A stretch of 46,980 nucleotides of DNA from Candidatus Eremiobacterota bacterium (lineage in GTDB: Bacteria > Vulcanimicrobiota > Vulcanimicrobiia > Vulcanimicrobiales > Vulcanimicrobiaceae), in NCBI GenBank assembly GCA_019235885.1, contig JAFAKB010000002.1:1-46980 (forward strand), in the 5' to 3' direction. Below, piece after piece: positions 15,973 to 23,456 of this stretch. A program made the translations under genes and the position numbers. Positions within the stretch are counted from its first letter, which is position 1. Every line of letters begins with the position of its first letter. Below the pieces are notes generated by a model. It made no database searches. It had not been told where the DNA came from and saw nothing but the letters and a program-made list of their open reading frames with translations.

Positions 15973-16586
15973 GCCTGGCCATCCTCGCGGCGCTCGCCGC
16001 ACTCGTCTTCGCGCTCGCCGGGTACGGCGGAACGCTGGTCGGCGACGCGCTGTGCGCGGGCTGCGTGCCGTTCGAGGACGGCCCGGCCCCGGTCTCGTTC
16101 CGCCGCGGGTGGTTCGCGCTCGCTGCCGGCTGTATCGGGTGCGCACTCGCGCTGCAGCACGAGCCGCCCGCCCAGCTGGCGTTCTCCGCGCTGCTGGTGC
16201 TCGCGCTCGCCGGCTGCACCGCGGCCGATCTGCGCTGCGGGATCCTCCCGGACATGCTGACCCTCCCACCGCTGGCGCTCATCGTCGGAATGGGCTACGC
16301 GCGGCACGACGTCGGTCCGGCGGTCGGCGGCGCGATCGTTTTCGCCCCGTTCGCCGTGGCCGCGCTCGTGACGCGCGGTCGTGGCATGGGCTGGGGCGAT
16401 GCGAAGCTCGCCGCGCTCGGAGGCGCGCTCCTCGGCGCGGCCGACGCGACGCTCGCCTTCATGTTCGCCGCCGTCGCCGCATACGTCGTCGCACGCTTGA
16501 CCGGCGGCCTGCGCACCGTGATCGCCTTCGGACCCTATCTCGCCACCTCCATTGCCGCATCACTCGCCCTCATGAGGACCCCCTGA
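15969..16586 (+). CDS. Second A24 prepilin peptidase
   Basis: 205 residues with five to six membrane segments. Catalytic aspartates: Asp87 in CTAADLRCGILPD and Asp144 in GRGMGWGDAKLAALGG. It belongs to the same family as the CpaA at 10772-11272 but is larger and diverged, with an extra N-terminal helix and Cys-rich segment (about residues 25-35) that looks like a reduced PilD N-domain. Two prepilin peptidases in one Tad operon suggest a split of work, for example Flp pilins against TadE/TadF pseudopilins. The ATG start overlaps the tadC stop (ATGA). Confidence 0.85.
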   Translation: MSLAILAALAALVFALAGYGGTLVGDALCAGCVPFEDGPAPVSFRRGWFALAAGCIGCALALQHEPPAQLAFSALLVLALAGCTAADLRCGILPDMLTLPPLALIVGMGYARHDVGPAVGGAIVFAPFAVAALVTRGRGMGWGDAKLAALGGALLGAADATLAFMFAAVAAYVVARLTGGLRTVIAFGPYLATSIAASLALMRTP

Positions 16587-16587
16587 C

Positions 16588-16935
16588 GTGCCGCTCCTGC
16601 GCAACAGCACCACTGGACAGATCGTCGCGACCCGCATCGACCGGCTCTCGTCGTTCCTGCAGCGCGCCGTGGGGTTACTCGTTCGCACGACGATTCGCCC
16701 CGACGAGGGCGTGTGGATCACGTCCTGCCGCGCGATCCACACGATCGGGATGCGCGTCGCGATCGACGTGATCTTCGTCGACGGCGAAGGCCATGTGATC
16801 CGCGCGGTTCACAACGTGCGCCCCAACCGCATCGCGCTGAGCTGCGCCGGCGCGAAGGCGGTCGTCGAGCTCGGCGGAGGCGCGCTCCGCGAAGTCGACG
16901 TCCTCCCCGGGGACCGCCTGGAGCTGGTCAGCTAA
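16588..16935 (+). CDS. DUF192 family protein
   Basis: 115 residues from the GTG at 16588, one base after the peptidase stop. DUF192 hallmarks: RAVGLLVRTTIRPDEGVWITSCRAIHTIGMRVAIDVIFVD, with the usual conserved His-Thr-x-Gly-Met followed by hydrophobic-Asp-hydrophobic-Phe, and later AKAVVELGGG and LPGDRLEL. DUF192 genes frequently end Tad operons in high-GC bacteria; the biochemical role is not known to me. There is no signal peptide, so it should be cytoplasmic. It is the last gene of the plus-strand operon and converges with the next gene across 11 bp. Confidence 0.88.
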   Translation: MPLLRNSTTGQIVATRIDRLSSFLQRAVGLLVRTTIRPDEGVWITSCRAIHTIGMRVAIDVIFVDGEGHVIRAVHNVRPNRIALSCAGAKAVVELGGGALREVDVLPGDRLELVS

Positions 16936-16946
16936 GCGATTCGCGG

Positions 16947-18110
16947 CTACGGCGCGGGTGCGGCGACGAGGGTGCGGATCACCGTCTCTTCGCCGCCGTT
17001 GTGCGTGTAGTGCACCGCGATCAGGTAATTCGCCGGCTTGCTCGCAGGCGGGAGCTGCAGCACGGCGTGCTTCGCGCCGGCGGCGATATCGCTCTCGGCG
17101 AGCGTCGTCCCGGTTTCGTCCTGCAGCTCGACGTGCATCGCGCTCGGCTGCGGCGCGACGCTGAGATGCAGCGGGCGTCCGGAGACGGCATGTCCGTCGA
17201 CGGCGACGAGCCCACCGTCGGCGACCGACGTGTCGATCGGGGTGATCCCTTCGGGCGCGACGTCGAGCCCGGCGGCCGATGGTGAAGGCGAGGGTGACGG
17301 CGCCGGCGTCTGCGCGGCGTTCGGCGGGACCGAGACGCTCGAGACGGCTTTCGACTTGCCGCGGTGCACGGTGATTTGCGCGGTCATGGGGAGCGCGCGG
17401 AACGCTTTCGGGACGCGCAGGCGGATCGTTCCGACGCGCGAGAACGCGCCGGAGGTGATGACCGTTCCGGCGTCGTCGAGCAGCGCGATCGTGCCGCGAT
17501 CGGCGACGGCAAGGTACGAAGCGAGGACCGTCTCACCGCCCGGCGCGTCGTCCCGGCGCGCCGAGAACGACAGAATTCGCGCCGGGTTCGCGAGCGCGAT
17601 CACGGGCGCGGCGTGGACCGGCGCCGCGGCGAGGGGCGGGGGCACGCGATTCGGCTCGCGCGCGGACGCGAACGGGATCGCGGCGCAGCTCAACGCGATG
17701 CCGACCACCAACAAACTCGCCCCCGCCTTCAGCGCGGAGAACGGCTTCGGTGCCGGCGGGCGCGGCGCTTCGACGCGCAGCATCACGTCGTCGCCGCAAA
17801 TCTCCAAGTACATCGCCTGATATGCACCGGTCCGCGGCGTCGTCACGGCGAAGCGCGCGTTCCCGACCGAACCGGGCGCGACTTCGACCGAACCGAGCTC
17901 ATCCACGTCGCCACCGCGCCGCACGCCGACCAGGCGCCCGGAGAGGGCGCCGTCGTGCGTTCCGAGCTTCAGCGTGTACCAGCTGCACCCATTACGGCGG
18001 TCGACGCGCTCGACGCGCACGTCGGCCGCGACGCCGCCCGAGGCGAACTGCAGCACGCTGCTCGCGCCGCGGCGGAGATCGCTGCGCCGGTACGGGACGA
18101 TCGCGTTCAT
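16947..18110 (-). CDS. Single-pass membrane protein with a periplasmic Ser/Pro-linked domain, unknown function
   Basis: 387 residues. The N-terminal 120 residues are soluble and beta-rich (GCSWYTLKLG, ARFAVTTPRTGAYQAMYLEICG). One transmembrane helix follows at about 128-150 (AGASLLVVGIALSCAAIPF). The extracytoplasmic part has a beta domain (about 165-245), a PSPSPSPS linker and a final domain ending YLIAVHYTHNGGEETVIRTL. No enzyme motif is seen. The ATG at 18110 overlaps the stop of the BTAD regulator gene (ATGA). A cytoplasmic domain, one helix and a sensor-like outer domain next to a regulator suggest signalling across the membrane, but this is inference. Confidence 0.6.
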   Translation of the reverse strand: MNAIVPYRRSDLRRGASSVLQFASGGVAADVRVERVDRRNGCSWYTLKLGTHDGALSGRLVGVRRGGDVDELGSVEVAPGSVGNARFAVTTPRTGAYQAMYLEICGDDVMLRVEAPRPPAPKPFSALKAGASLLVVGIALSCAAIPFASAREPNRVPPPLAAAPVHAAPVIALANPARILSFSARRDDAPGGETVLASYLAVADRGTIALLDDAGTVITSGAFSRVGTIRLRVPKAFRALPMTAQITVHRGKSKAVSSVSVPPNAAQTPAPSPSPSPSAAGLDVAPEGITPIDTSVADGGLVAVDGHAVSGRPLHLSVAPQPSAMHVELQDETGTTLAESDIAAGAKHAVLQLPPASKPANYLIAVHYTHNGGEETVIRTLVAAPAP

Positions 18111-19648
18111 GCCGTCGCGACCGCCGGCGGCGCCGACATGCACGCCAGCGCGCGGCGCCGCGCCTCTTCGCTGTTGCACGCGAGCAGCGACCGCGCCGCT
18201 TCGCGCGCGATCTCGAAATCGCCGGTCGCCGCGTGCAGTTCCGTCAGCCGCGTGAGCACTTCGACATAGAGCCCCTCGAAGCGAACGGCGACCTGTTCGA
18301 GGCACGGTTCGGGCGCTTCGGCGGCGAGGACCCGGTCCGCGTAGATCCGTTGCGCCACGCGGTAGTGGTGCTTCGCGCCTTCGAGCGCACCGCGCGCGTC
18401 GTCGAGCCGGCCCTGCTCGACGCGGTCGATGAAGCGGTGCGCGTCGACCGCGACGGCGCGCACGTTCACTCGCACCTCGCCGGCCGTCTCGAAATAGCGC
18501 TCCGGATCGACGGCCGGCGCCGTCTGCGCGATCGCGCGCCGGATTCGGCTGAGCGTGGTGCGGAGCCCTTGCGCGGCGACGGTATGGTTGATCCCGCCCC
18601 AGAACGCTTCGAGAAGCCGGTCCCGCGTGGTGCGGCATTCGGGCTGCAGGGCAACAAACGCGAAGACCTGTTGGTCGCGGCGCCGCGAGAAGATCACCGG
18701 GTGCCCGGCGATCTCGCAGCGGAAGCGCCCGAAGACGCTCACCGCCATCAGCGGCGGCATCGACATGGTCGTGCGGATGTCGCCTTCGGCGTTCTCGGTG
18801 ACGGGCGCCGCGAGCCGCGCGATGATTCGGTATGGCCGCAAGCCGGTGCGCGAGCGCACGATCGGAAGTCCGAGCTGGTCGAGCCGCGCGGTCTCCTGAT
18901 CGGTGGCGAGGATCCCCTTGCGGACCGCGTTGAAAAACACTTCGCACGCCGCGGCGTCGTCGAACCCTTCGCGCTCGACGAACTCGAGCAGCAGGTGGCC
19001 GTTGCGCTCGCGCCAGTGCGTGAAAGCGTCGCGCAGCGTGCGCCGGTTCTCCGACGCGTCGCGGATCAGCCACTCGCCGGCGAGCGGCCAGCCGTCGGTG
19101 TCGTGCAGCAGCTGCACGAGGTCGACGCGGTCGAACGCGACGCGGTACGCGGTCGCAAGCTCCGCGGCTTCTTCCGTCTCGAACGCCAGCAACTCGTCGG
19201 CGCAGACGCGCGCGAAGCCGCGCGCGATCAAGCTCTCCGCCCGGAGGCGCCGGCGCGAGCGGCCGACGAGAACAAGCTTGCGCTCGAGCTCGCCGGCGAG
19301 GATCGCGTCGACCAGCTCTTCGTAGACCGCCGCGGCGACGCGGTCGATCTCGTCGAGGACGACGGTCTCGTTCGCCGGCGAGGTGGCGATCAGCTCGAGG
19401 AGCCCTTCAGCGGTCGTCCGCGCCGGGACGCGAACGTACGCCGCGCGCCCGTCGCTTCGCGAAACGAACTGGCGCGCGGCGAACGTTTTCCCCGAGCCGA
19501 TCGGCCCGCACAGGATCCGCACGGCCGCATCGCCCGTCGCGTCGAGCCATTCGAGGACGCGACGGCGCTCGACCCCATTCGAAAGGGGCCGGCTGGATAC
19601 GGCAGTCGCAGATCGCGCACCGACCAAAACAGTCTCCATACTGTTCAC
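18107..19648 (-). CDS. ATPase-winged helix-BTAD transcriptional regulator
   Basis: 513 residues from a GTG at 19648; an ATG three codons later (19639) is an equally good start. Residues about 20-300 are an AAA/MalT-like ATPase: Walker A CGPIGSGKTF (about 47-56) and Walker B TVVLDEIDRV near 95. Residues about 305-385 form an OmpR-type winged helix (SVFGRFRCEIAG, RDQQVFAFVALQP, LSRIRRAI). The C-terminal 120 residues are a BTAD domain as in SARP activators (VDAHRFIDRVEQGRLDDA, VLTRLTELHAATGDFEIA). In usual SARPs the winged helix comes first, so the order is reversed here. Its place inside the Tad island makes it the likely pilus regulator. Confidence 0.82.
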   Translation of the reverse strand: MNSMETVLVGARSATAVSSRPLSNGVERRRVLEWLDATGDAAVRILCGPIGSGKTFAARQFVSRSDGRAAYVRVPARTTAEGLLELIATSPANETVVLDEIDRVAAAVYEELVDAILAGELERKLVLVGRSRRRLRAESLIARGFARVCADELLAFETEEAAELATAYRVAFDRVDLVQLLHDTDGWPLAGEWLIRDASENRRTLRDAFTHWRERNGHLLLEFVEREGFDDAAACEVFFNAVRKGILATDQETARLDQLGLPIVRSRTGLRPYRIIARLAAPVTENAEGDIRTTMSMPPLMAVSVFGRFRCEIAGHPVIFSRRRDQQVFAFVALQPECRTTRDRLLEAFWGGINHTVAAQGLRTTLSRIRRAIAQTAPAVDPERYFETAGEVRVNVRAVAVDAHRFIDRVEQGRLDDARGALEGAKHHYRVAQRIYADRVLAAEAPEPCLEQVAVRFEGLYVEVLTRLTELHAATGDFEIAREAARSLLACNSEEARRRALACMSAPPAVATA

Positions 19649-19847
19649 CGGGGTGCTTTACGAATCGTCAACTCCGGGGAGACTATGAAGCCGTTTGCCT
19701 TGGATTCCGGGCAATGTGGCGTCCGTCACCCCAAGGCTGTGCGCCGCGTCATGGCGCCCTGGTGGCTTCGCTCACAAGGAGCCGGCGGTCCTTGAGTGCT
19801 GCTGAAAGCGCCCGGTACACCGGCCGATACATTGAGGTAGACCCGAC
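19649..19847. other. 199-bp divergent intergenic region with RNA-like hairpins
   Basis: This region separates the regulator gene (minus) from the tadE operon (plus). It contains one GTTGAC on the minus strand (19667-19672), like the units of the 9765 repeats. A 6-bp perfect hairpin lies at 19775-19794 (CAAGGA/TCCTTG) and a smaller one near 19740-19756 (GCGCC/GGCGC). A 36-codon ORF (19685-19795) is possible but unconvincing. I could not match the segment to a known riboswitch consensus. It probably holds the promoters of both flanking units and perhaps a structured leader. Confidence 0.35.
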
Positions 19848-20369
19848 ATGGAAAGTCCACCGATGCCGAATCGACGCGGCAGCCACGGAGAGCGCGGGCA
19901 GGCCTTACCCTTGGCCGGCCGGGCGAAGTCACGCGCGTCGCGTGGGGAGGCAGGGGCCGCGCTGGTCGAGATGACGCTCGTCGCGCCGCTTCTCATCCTG
20001 CTCCTGATCGGCATCATCGAGGTCGCGCGCTACGCCACGTTCGCGATCATGGTGGGCAACGCCGCCCGGGCCGGCGTGCAGTACGGTGCGCAGAACATGG
20101 TGCTGGCGCTTGACAGCAACGGGATGGCGACTGCCGCCAAGAACGACGCACAGAACATCGCCGGCCTGCAAAACCCGTCCGCCGGCTACTTCTGCAAGTG
20201 CTCGGACGGCACGGCCTCGACGTGCCTGCCGACGGACTGCTCATCTTCACACCGGCTCGTCTACGTCCAAGTGACCGTGAGCGGGACGTTCAATTCGATG
20301 TTCCACTTCCCGAGCGTGCAAAACACGTTTCCGGTGAGCGCGACCGCCACGATGCGGGTCGCGCAATGA
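19848..20369 (+). CDS. TadE-like pseudopilin
   Basis: 173 residues from the ATG at 19848 (a second ATG at 19863 is possible). After a basic 38-residue N-terminus comes the TadE domain, GEAGAALVEMTLVAPLLILL and GIIEVARYATFAIMVGNAARAGVQYG: a Gly-Ala-Ala-Leu-Val-Glu cleavage-site region, a membrane helix, then the conserved N-A-A-R-A-G segment. The periplasmic part has four close cysteines (CKCSDGTASTCLPTDC), probably disulphide-linked, and ends in a beta domain. TadE proteins are minor pilins processed by prepilin peptidase. It starts an operon with a second TadE-like gene (ATGA overlap). Confidence 0.85.
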   Translation: MESPPMPNRRGSHGERGQALPLAGRAKSRASRGEAGAALVEMTLVAPLLILLLIGIIEVARYATFAIMVGNAARAGVQYGAQNMVLALDSNGMATAAKNDAQNIAGLQNPSAGYFCKCSDGTASTCLPTDCSSSHRLVYVQVTVSGTFNSMFHFPSVQNTFPVSATATMRVAQ

Positions 20370-20812
20370 GCGCTGCGCTCCCGTGCGGAGCGCACGAGCG
20401 CGGAAACACGCTCGCCGAGTTCGCCGTCGTCCTTACCACGCTGATGATGCTGATCTTCGGAATCGTCGACTTCGGCCGGGCGATGTACGTCTATCACCTC
20501 GTCGGCCACGCAGCGCGCGCCGGTGCGCGGTACGCGATCGTTCGCGGCTCCGCGTGCAGCGCGGCCGACTGCCCGGCGACGAACGCGAGCATCCAAACCT
20601 ACGTCCGCAGTTTGATGCCGGAGCTCAATGCGCCCGACGTGACCGTCACGGCGAACTGGTCGAGCAGCCCCGGCTGTGCGACCGGCGACAACGCCCCGGG
20701 CTGCCTGGTGAGCGTGAACGTGGTCTACGATCTGAAGCTCTTCGCGGTCCCGCTCCTGCCGGTCGCGCGCATACACATGAACAGCACCTCGCAGATGGTC
20801 ATCTCGCAGTAA
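20366..20812 (+). CDS. TadE/TadF-like pseudopilin
   Basis: 148 residues. The N-terminus HERGNTLAEFAVVLTTLMML leads into IFGIVDFGRAMYVYHLVGHAARAGARYAIVRG, the TadE family helix and N/H-A-A-R-A-G motif. Cysteines pair in the periplasmic part (Cys-Ser-Ala-Ala-Asp-Cys, and two more near 115-125). It overlaps the preceding tadE-like gene (ATGA) and converges with the TadG gene across 14 bp. It probably forms a tip or initiation complex with its neighbour. Confidence 0.85.
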   Translation: MSAALPCGAHERGNTLAEFAVVLTTLMMLIFGIVDFGRAMYVYHLVGHAARAGARYAIVRGSACSAADCPATNASIQTYVRSLMPELNAPDVTVTANWSSSPGCATGDNAPGCLVSVNVVYDLKLFAVPLLPVARIHMNSTSQMVISQ

Positions 20813-20826
20813 CGGAGCAGAGCCGT

Positions 20827-22017
20827 CTATTGCATCAAGACGGCCCGGCCGCCGCCGGGGAACGAGGCGTCCGGAACGTTGGTACCGGCGCCGTTGATCA
20901 CGACGGTGTCGCCGACGATGAAGAGCCAGGAGCTGAGCGTGCCGTTGATCGTGATCTGCGAGGACGGGAAGTAGATCATCCCGGCATATCCGGTACCGCC
21001 GCTGCCGTTGACGACGAACGGGCTCGAATCGGCAGGATTCTGGTAGAACAAGACCCCCTGCGTATTGCCCGAAGACGGCGCCGTCATATTCATCGTCGAT
21101 CCGTTGATCGTGAGCTGGCCGCCGTTGTTGTATAGCGTAACCCCGCTGCCGGAGACGTTCGAGACGCCGTTCGCAGTGAGGCCGTTGTCGAAATCGTACA
21201 CGCCGGGCTCAAACACGACGTTGGTGCAGCCGTTGATGATGACATTGCTGCAATAATGGCCGGGCCACAGCGTCGCGGTCGAAAGTCCGTTGTAGAGCGT
21301 CGGCGACATGCACGCTCCCGTGGTCGGAGGGTGCGCCTTGAGGTACGCGCAGCCGGTGGTGGTCGGACACGGGTCGCTCACCGCGAGCGCGTGCGCCGGG
21401 TGCGACGAGTAGTACGTGCTTCCGTTGTCGATGTGCGTGCCTGCGTAGCCGATCATCCAGGCCGTGACGGTCGCGCCGTTGATCGTCATGTTGTTGTTGG
21501 CGATGATCCCGCAACGCGGTGCGTTGACCGTCGAACCGTTGAAGAGCACCGAGGTGCTGGTCGTGCTCAGCCCGACGATGCAATCCCGATTGTAGCTGCT
21601 CACGCCGGCCACCGCGCGCGCGCTCACCCACTGGGAGTTCAATCCGAAGATCCGGGCGAAGAAGTTCGGATGGTTCGCCCCCACGATCACCTCTACCTCG
21701 CTCGTGTTCGCGTTGTACGGCCAATTGACTTGCACGTTCACGTTGACGCCGTCGTGGGTGAACCCGTTCAGCGTCGCGTCCTGCCGCGCCGCGGCGGTGA
21801 CGACGGAGAGGCTCTGGGGTGCGAGCTCGCTCGCGCCGGCGATGGCGGCGCTGTCGGCGGCCGTCTGTTGGATTCGCTGGTTGTACCGCCAGTACCCGAC
21901 GTCGATCGCAAGCGCGGCGACGCCCAAGAGCACGACGAGCGCCAGCCCCACGATGGGGAGCACTTGTCCGCGCGATCCGTGACCGGCGACCCGCTCGACG
22001 TTCGGTGAAAGCTTCAT
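20827..22017 (-). CDS. TadG-like pilus-associated protein with Asn/Gly-rich repeats
   Basis: 396 residues from ATG 22017, which has an AAAGGGAA site about 9 nt upstream; ATG 22041 is an alternative. The N-terminus has the TadG/TadE-like segment GSRGQVLPIVGLALVVLLGV, then DVGYWRYNQRIQQTAADSAAIAGASEL, the hallmark of Flp pilus assembly TadG proteins. From about residue 170 the sequence becomes repetitive, with recurring INGS/INGA/VNGS/INGT turns alternating with short beta stretches and few charges, as in right-handed beta-helix proteins. It lacks the von Willebrand A motif of classic TadG. It is probably envelope-anchored with an exposed, adhesin-like outer part. Confidence 0.8.
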   Translation of the reverse strand: MKLSPNVERVAGHGSRGQVLPIVGLALVVLLGVAALAIDVGYWRYNQRIQQTAADSAAIAGASELAPQSLSVVTAAARQDATLNGFTHDGVNVNVQVNWPYNANTSEVEVIVGANHPNFFARIFGLNSQWVSARAVAGVSSYNRDCIVGLSTTSTSVLFNGSTVNAPRCGIIANNNMTINGATVTAWMIGYAGTHIDNGSTYYSSHPAHALAVSDPCPTTTGCAYLKAHPPTTGACMSPTLYNGLSTATLWPGHYCSNVIINGCTNVVFEPGVYDFDNGLTANGVSNVSGSGVTLYNNGGQLTINGSTMNMTAPSSGNTQGVLFYQNPADSSPFVVNGSGGTGYAGMIYFPSSQITINGTLSSWLFIVGDTVVINGAGTNVPDASFPGGGRAVLMQ

Positions 22018-22064
22018 CCGGGTTTCCCTTTCACCGATCATCGGCCGCCCACCGGGCCGCATTG

Positions 22065-22079
22065 AGTCGCGACGCGACT
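22065..22079. promoter_or_regulatory. Perfect 15-bp palindrome upstream of the TadG-like gene
   Basis: AGTCGCG-A-CGCGACT, 7-bp arms around one base, lies 48 bp upstream of the TadG start in the 131-bp gap behind the AttH-like gene. The size fits a dimeric repressor operator. No clear -10/-35 pair was found next to it, so the role is inferred. Confidence 0.3.
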
Positions 22080-22148
22080 TCCAGCCCGAAGAGCGACCGC
22101 GGTCACGCATCCGATCGCCCGCCGTCTCCTCCGGAAGGCATTCCGCCG

Positions 22149-23456
22149 TTAGAAGGGCACCGCTCTCGCATACCCCGTCAACTCGACATACCCGACGCCG
22201 ACCGCGTTGCCGCGTGTCGCATCCCGCACGTCAACCGTCCCTTCCCAATACGAAACGCCGCCGGCAAGGTCGGCGAGTTCCTGATCCTCCACTGCCGGCA
22301 CGATCACGACATCAAGTCGCGCCGATGGAACCCGCACGCGCCATCCGCTCGGATAGACGGCGTCCGTATGTGGACTCTTCCACGTCCCCGTCGCCTCGAC
22401 GACAACGTCGTCACGCCCTAAGTACCGGACCCCGCCCCGCGCATCGACGAGCGACCCGCTCGACTCCGGCGTCAGCGAGCCGTCTTTCCGCCGAAGCCGA
22501 TACAGCATGATCTCCCGGCGATCGTCGAGCTGCACCGAAAACCAATCCCAGCCAACTTGATCGTTCTGCAGCTCGTCCGACCCAAACTCATGATCCATCC
22601 AAGATATCCCGTCAACGCGCAACCTCTCGCCTTCGTACGTCAGTACGCCACGCGTCCGCAACCGCGTCATCGAATAATAATGCGAAGCGCACGTAGCACA
22701 AGACCCCTTCACCGAAGCGCCATCCCGCCCGTGCACCGCAGGCTTCTTCTCAGCCTCCTGCGTGAGATCGACGCCGATCCGGTCGCCCTGCGCCGTCAAC
22801 CGAAACGGAGCGGTCCCGTGCAGTCTCCACGTCTCAACCGCAACATCGAGCCGTTTGTCGGAAGCGCGTCCCATTCCAAGCGCTTCCCGTGCAAACCGCT
22901 CTTCGTAAACAAACCGCTGGCCACTCTCATCCGTAACCGCAAGGTGAACGGGATACACCTGATTCCCCCGCCATCGTGATTGCCCAGCCGCCGGCGGCGG
23001 ATCCCCCGGCCGCAACCCAAACCGAAAAAACGTGAGCTCATATCCAAAGCGCCGCCCGTCGCGCGTTTTGAGGTGACCGGTGTAATACCACCACTCGCTC
23101 TGAAATCCGAAATGCGCCGCATGATCTCTCGGAAACGCGAAGCGCCACGGCGTGCGAGCATTTAAAAATCCAAGAGGTGTGAGCTTCGGCAGCCTGTTGC
23201 TCGTACGGGGCAACTCCACCATCCCGCTCCCACCCCTCACCGTGTCGGTTCCGCCACGATGTTCGCCTGAGCTCTTAGGCGGGGTCGTGGCGGGCGGTGC
23301 GGCGCGCACTTCTCCGTTGCGGGGCACTACGAGGGTGAGCGAAGCCAGGATGGCGAGAGCGAACCCGAGTGTAGCGAGAGCTCGCGCAGGAAGCGCGAGC
23401 CGAGCGTGCCCCGCAGCGGAGGAGTGCACGTCGCGCCGCTGCCCCCATCCCCTCAT
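22149..23456 (-). CDS. AttH-like secreted lipocalin-fold protein (CrtC/DUF2006 type)
   Basis: 435 residues from ATG 23456, whose ATG overlaps the permease stop (ATGA). A hydrophobic signal segment (ARALATLGFALAILASLTLV) lies near residues 25-50. The mature protein has the AttH/CrtC hallmarks: FGFQSEWWYYTGHL, FGYELTFFRFGL, then ISWMDHEFGSDEL and QVGWDWFSVQLDD, and MLYRLRRKDGS. Such proteins have a double lipocalin fold and are exported partners of AttEFGH-type ABC systems; the ligand is usually hydrophobic or unknown. A Cys-Ala-Thr-Cys pair lies near 225. DNA for residues about 10-50 lies inside a palindromic element (23303-23430), so the N-terminus may be recently altered. Confidence 0.85.
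   Translation of the reverse strand: MRGWGQRRDVHSSAAGHARLALPARALATLGFALAILASLTLVVPRNGEVRAAPPATTPPKSSGEHRGGTDTVRGGSGMVELPRTSNRLPKLTPLGFLNARTPWRFAFPRDHAAHFGFQSEWWYYTGHLKTRDGRRFGYELTFFRFGLRPGDPPPAAGQSRWRGNQVYPVHLAVTDESGQRFVYEERFAREALGMGRASDKRLDVAVETWRLHGTAPFRLTAQGDRIGVDLTQEAEKKPAVHGRDGASVKGSCATCASHYYSMTRLRTRGVLTYEGERLRVDGISWMDHEFGSDELQNDQVGWDWFSVQLDDRREIMLYRLRRKDGSLTPESSGSLVDARGGVRYLGRDDVVVEATGTWKSPHTDAVYPSGWRVRVPSARLDVVIVPAVEDQELADLAGGVSYWEGTVDVRDATRGNAVGVGYVELTGYARAVPF
23303..23430. repeat. Imperfect palindromic element, copy 1 (inside the AttH-like gene)
   Basis: Outer arms 23303-23327 and 23406-23430 pair over 25 nt with three mismatches. Inside are the core GCGAAGCCAGGATGGCGAGA (from about 23339) and an 8-bp hairpin GCTCGCGC/GCGCGAGC (about 23380-23400). 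The same plan (outer arms, core with CCAGGATGGCG, inner hairpin) recurs at 41061-41210 with different arm sequences. It covers codons of the signal peptide region of the AttH-like gene. Confidence 0.6.

Noticed and set aside
19685-19795. 36-codon ORF before the tadE operon
   Set aside because: No known motif; it overlaps hairpin sequence and is better explained as part of the promoter/leader region.
19690-19800. c-di-GMP (GEMM) riboswitch upstream of the pilus genes
   Set aside because: The conserved GGGCAAACC and GGGACGCAAAGCC parts are missing, so no riboswitch is claimed.
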